From the NCBI RefSeq assembly GCF_000308855.1, contig NZ_BAGM01000055.1:1-35495 (forward strand): a stretch of 35,495 nt of DNA, in the 5' to 3' direction. The notes below the pieces were generated by a model. The model saw nothing but the letters and a program-made list of their open reading frames with translations, made no database searches and was not told where the DNA came from. Position numbers and translations under genes: made by a program. This document shows, piece after piece, positions 35,488 to 35,495 of the stretch (positions are counted from its first letter, which is position 1; every line of letters starts with the position of its first letter). The stretch is from Nocardia veterana NBRC 100344. GTDB lineage: Bacteria > Actinomycetota > Actinomycetes > Mycobacteriales > Mycobacteriaceae.

Positions 35488-35495
35488 GGGTTTTC

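Overview
The window is GC-rich, almost fully coding chromosomal DNA from an actinobacterium of the order Mycobacteriales, most probably Nocardia or a close relative; the genus is an inference from gene content and not proven. The gene order nadA-nadB-nadC ... hisD-hisC-hisB-hisH ... hisA-impA-hisF-hisI ... bcpB (divergent) ... trpE-(Trp-associated membrane protein)-trpC-trpB-trpA-lgt-(TM2 protein)-pyk-tesB is, from memory, the order of the Mycobacterium tuberculosis Rv1594-Rv1618 block. Mycothiol-dependent-enzyme, Mce-associated and LppP/LprE-type genes also point to this order. No rRNA, tRNA, CRISPR array, insertion sequence or prophage was seen.

Layout. (1) 10-3788: the de novo NAD operon nadABC. 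(2) 3839-12867: accessory genes: a winged-helix (HTH_42) protein, an arylamine N-acetyltransferase, a penicillin-binding lipoprotein, a membrane Ser/Thr kinase, a mycothiol-dependent-type enzyme, and a helix-turn-helix regulator divergent from an aldo/keto reductase and an antibiotic-biosynthesis-monooxygenase-type protein. A perfect 13-bp hairpin closes this part. (3) 12982-20132: histidine biosynthesis in two blocks, hisDCBH and hisA-impA-hisF-hisI, separated by a reverse-oriented exported Mce-associated-like gene. (4) 20143-22009: MarR regulator, four-helix membrane protein and BCP peroxiredoxin, all on the minus strand. (5) 22098-27537: trpE, the Trp-associated membrane protein, and trpCBA. 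trpF is absent; the hisA product has the PriA residues and should perform that step. trpD and trpG are not in the window. (6) 27841-32111: lgt, TM2 protein, pyruvate kinase, acyl-CoA thioesterase II. (7) 32115-35487: minus-strand accessory genes (hypothetical protein, low-molecular-weight tyrosine phosphatase, DUF4188 protein, LppP/LprE lipoprotein) around an 800-bp decayed stretch that holds a WYL-domain regulator remnant and two strong palindromes.

Regulation visible in the sequence. At least nine genes have a TANNNT hexamer exactly 6 or 7 nt before their start codon and no Shine-Dalgarno sequence, the architecture of leaderless transcripts. Other genes have clear purine-rich ribosome sites or 1-4 nt stop/start overlaps. 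The 150-nt leader of trpC can form two mutually exclusive hairpins and contains a short reading frame that overlaps the trpC start; it is the best candidate here for an undescribed regulatory element. No obviously new multi-gene system was found.
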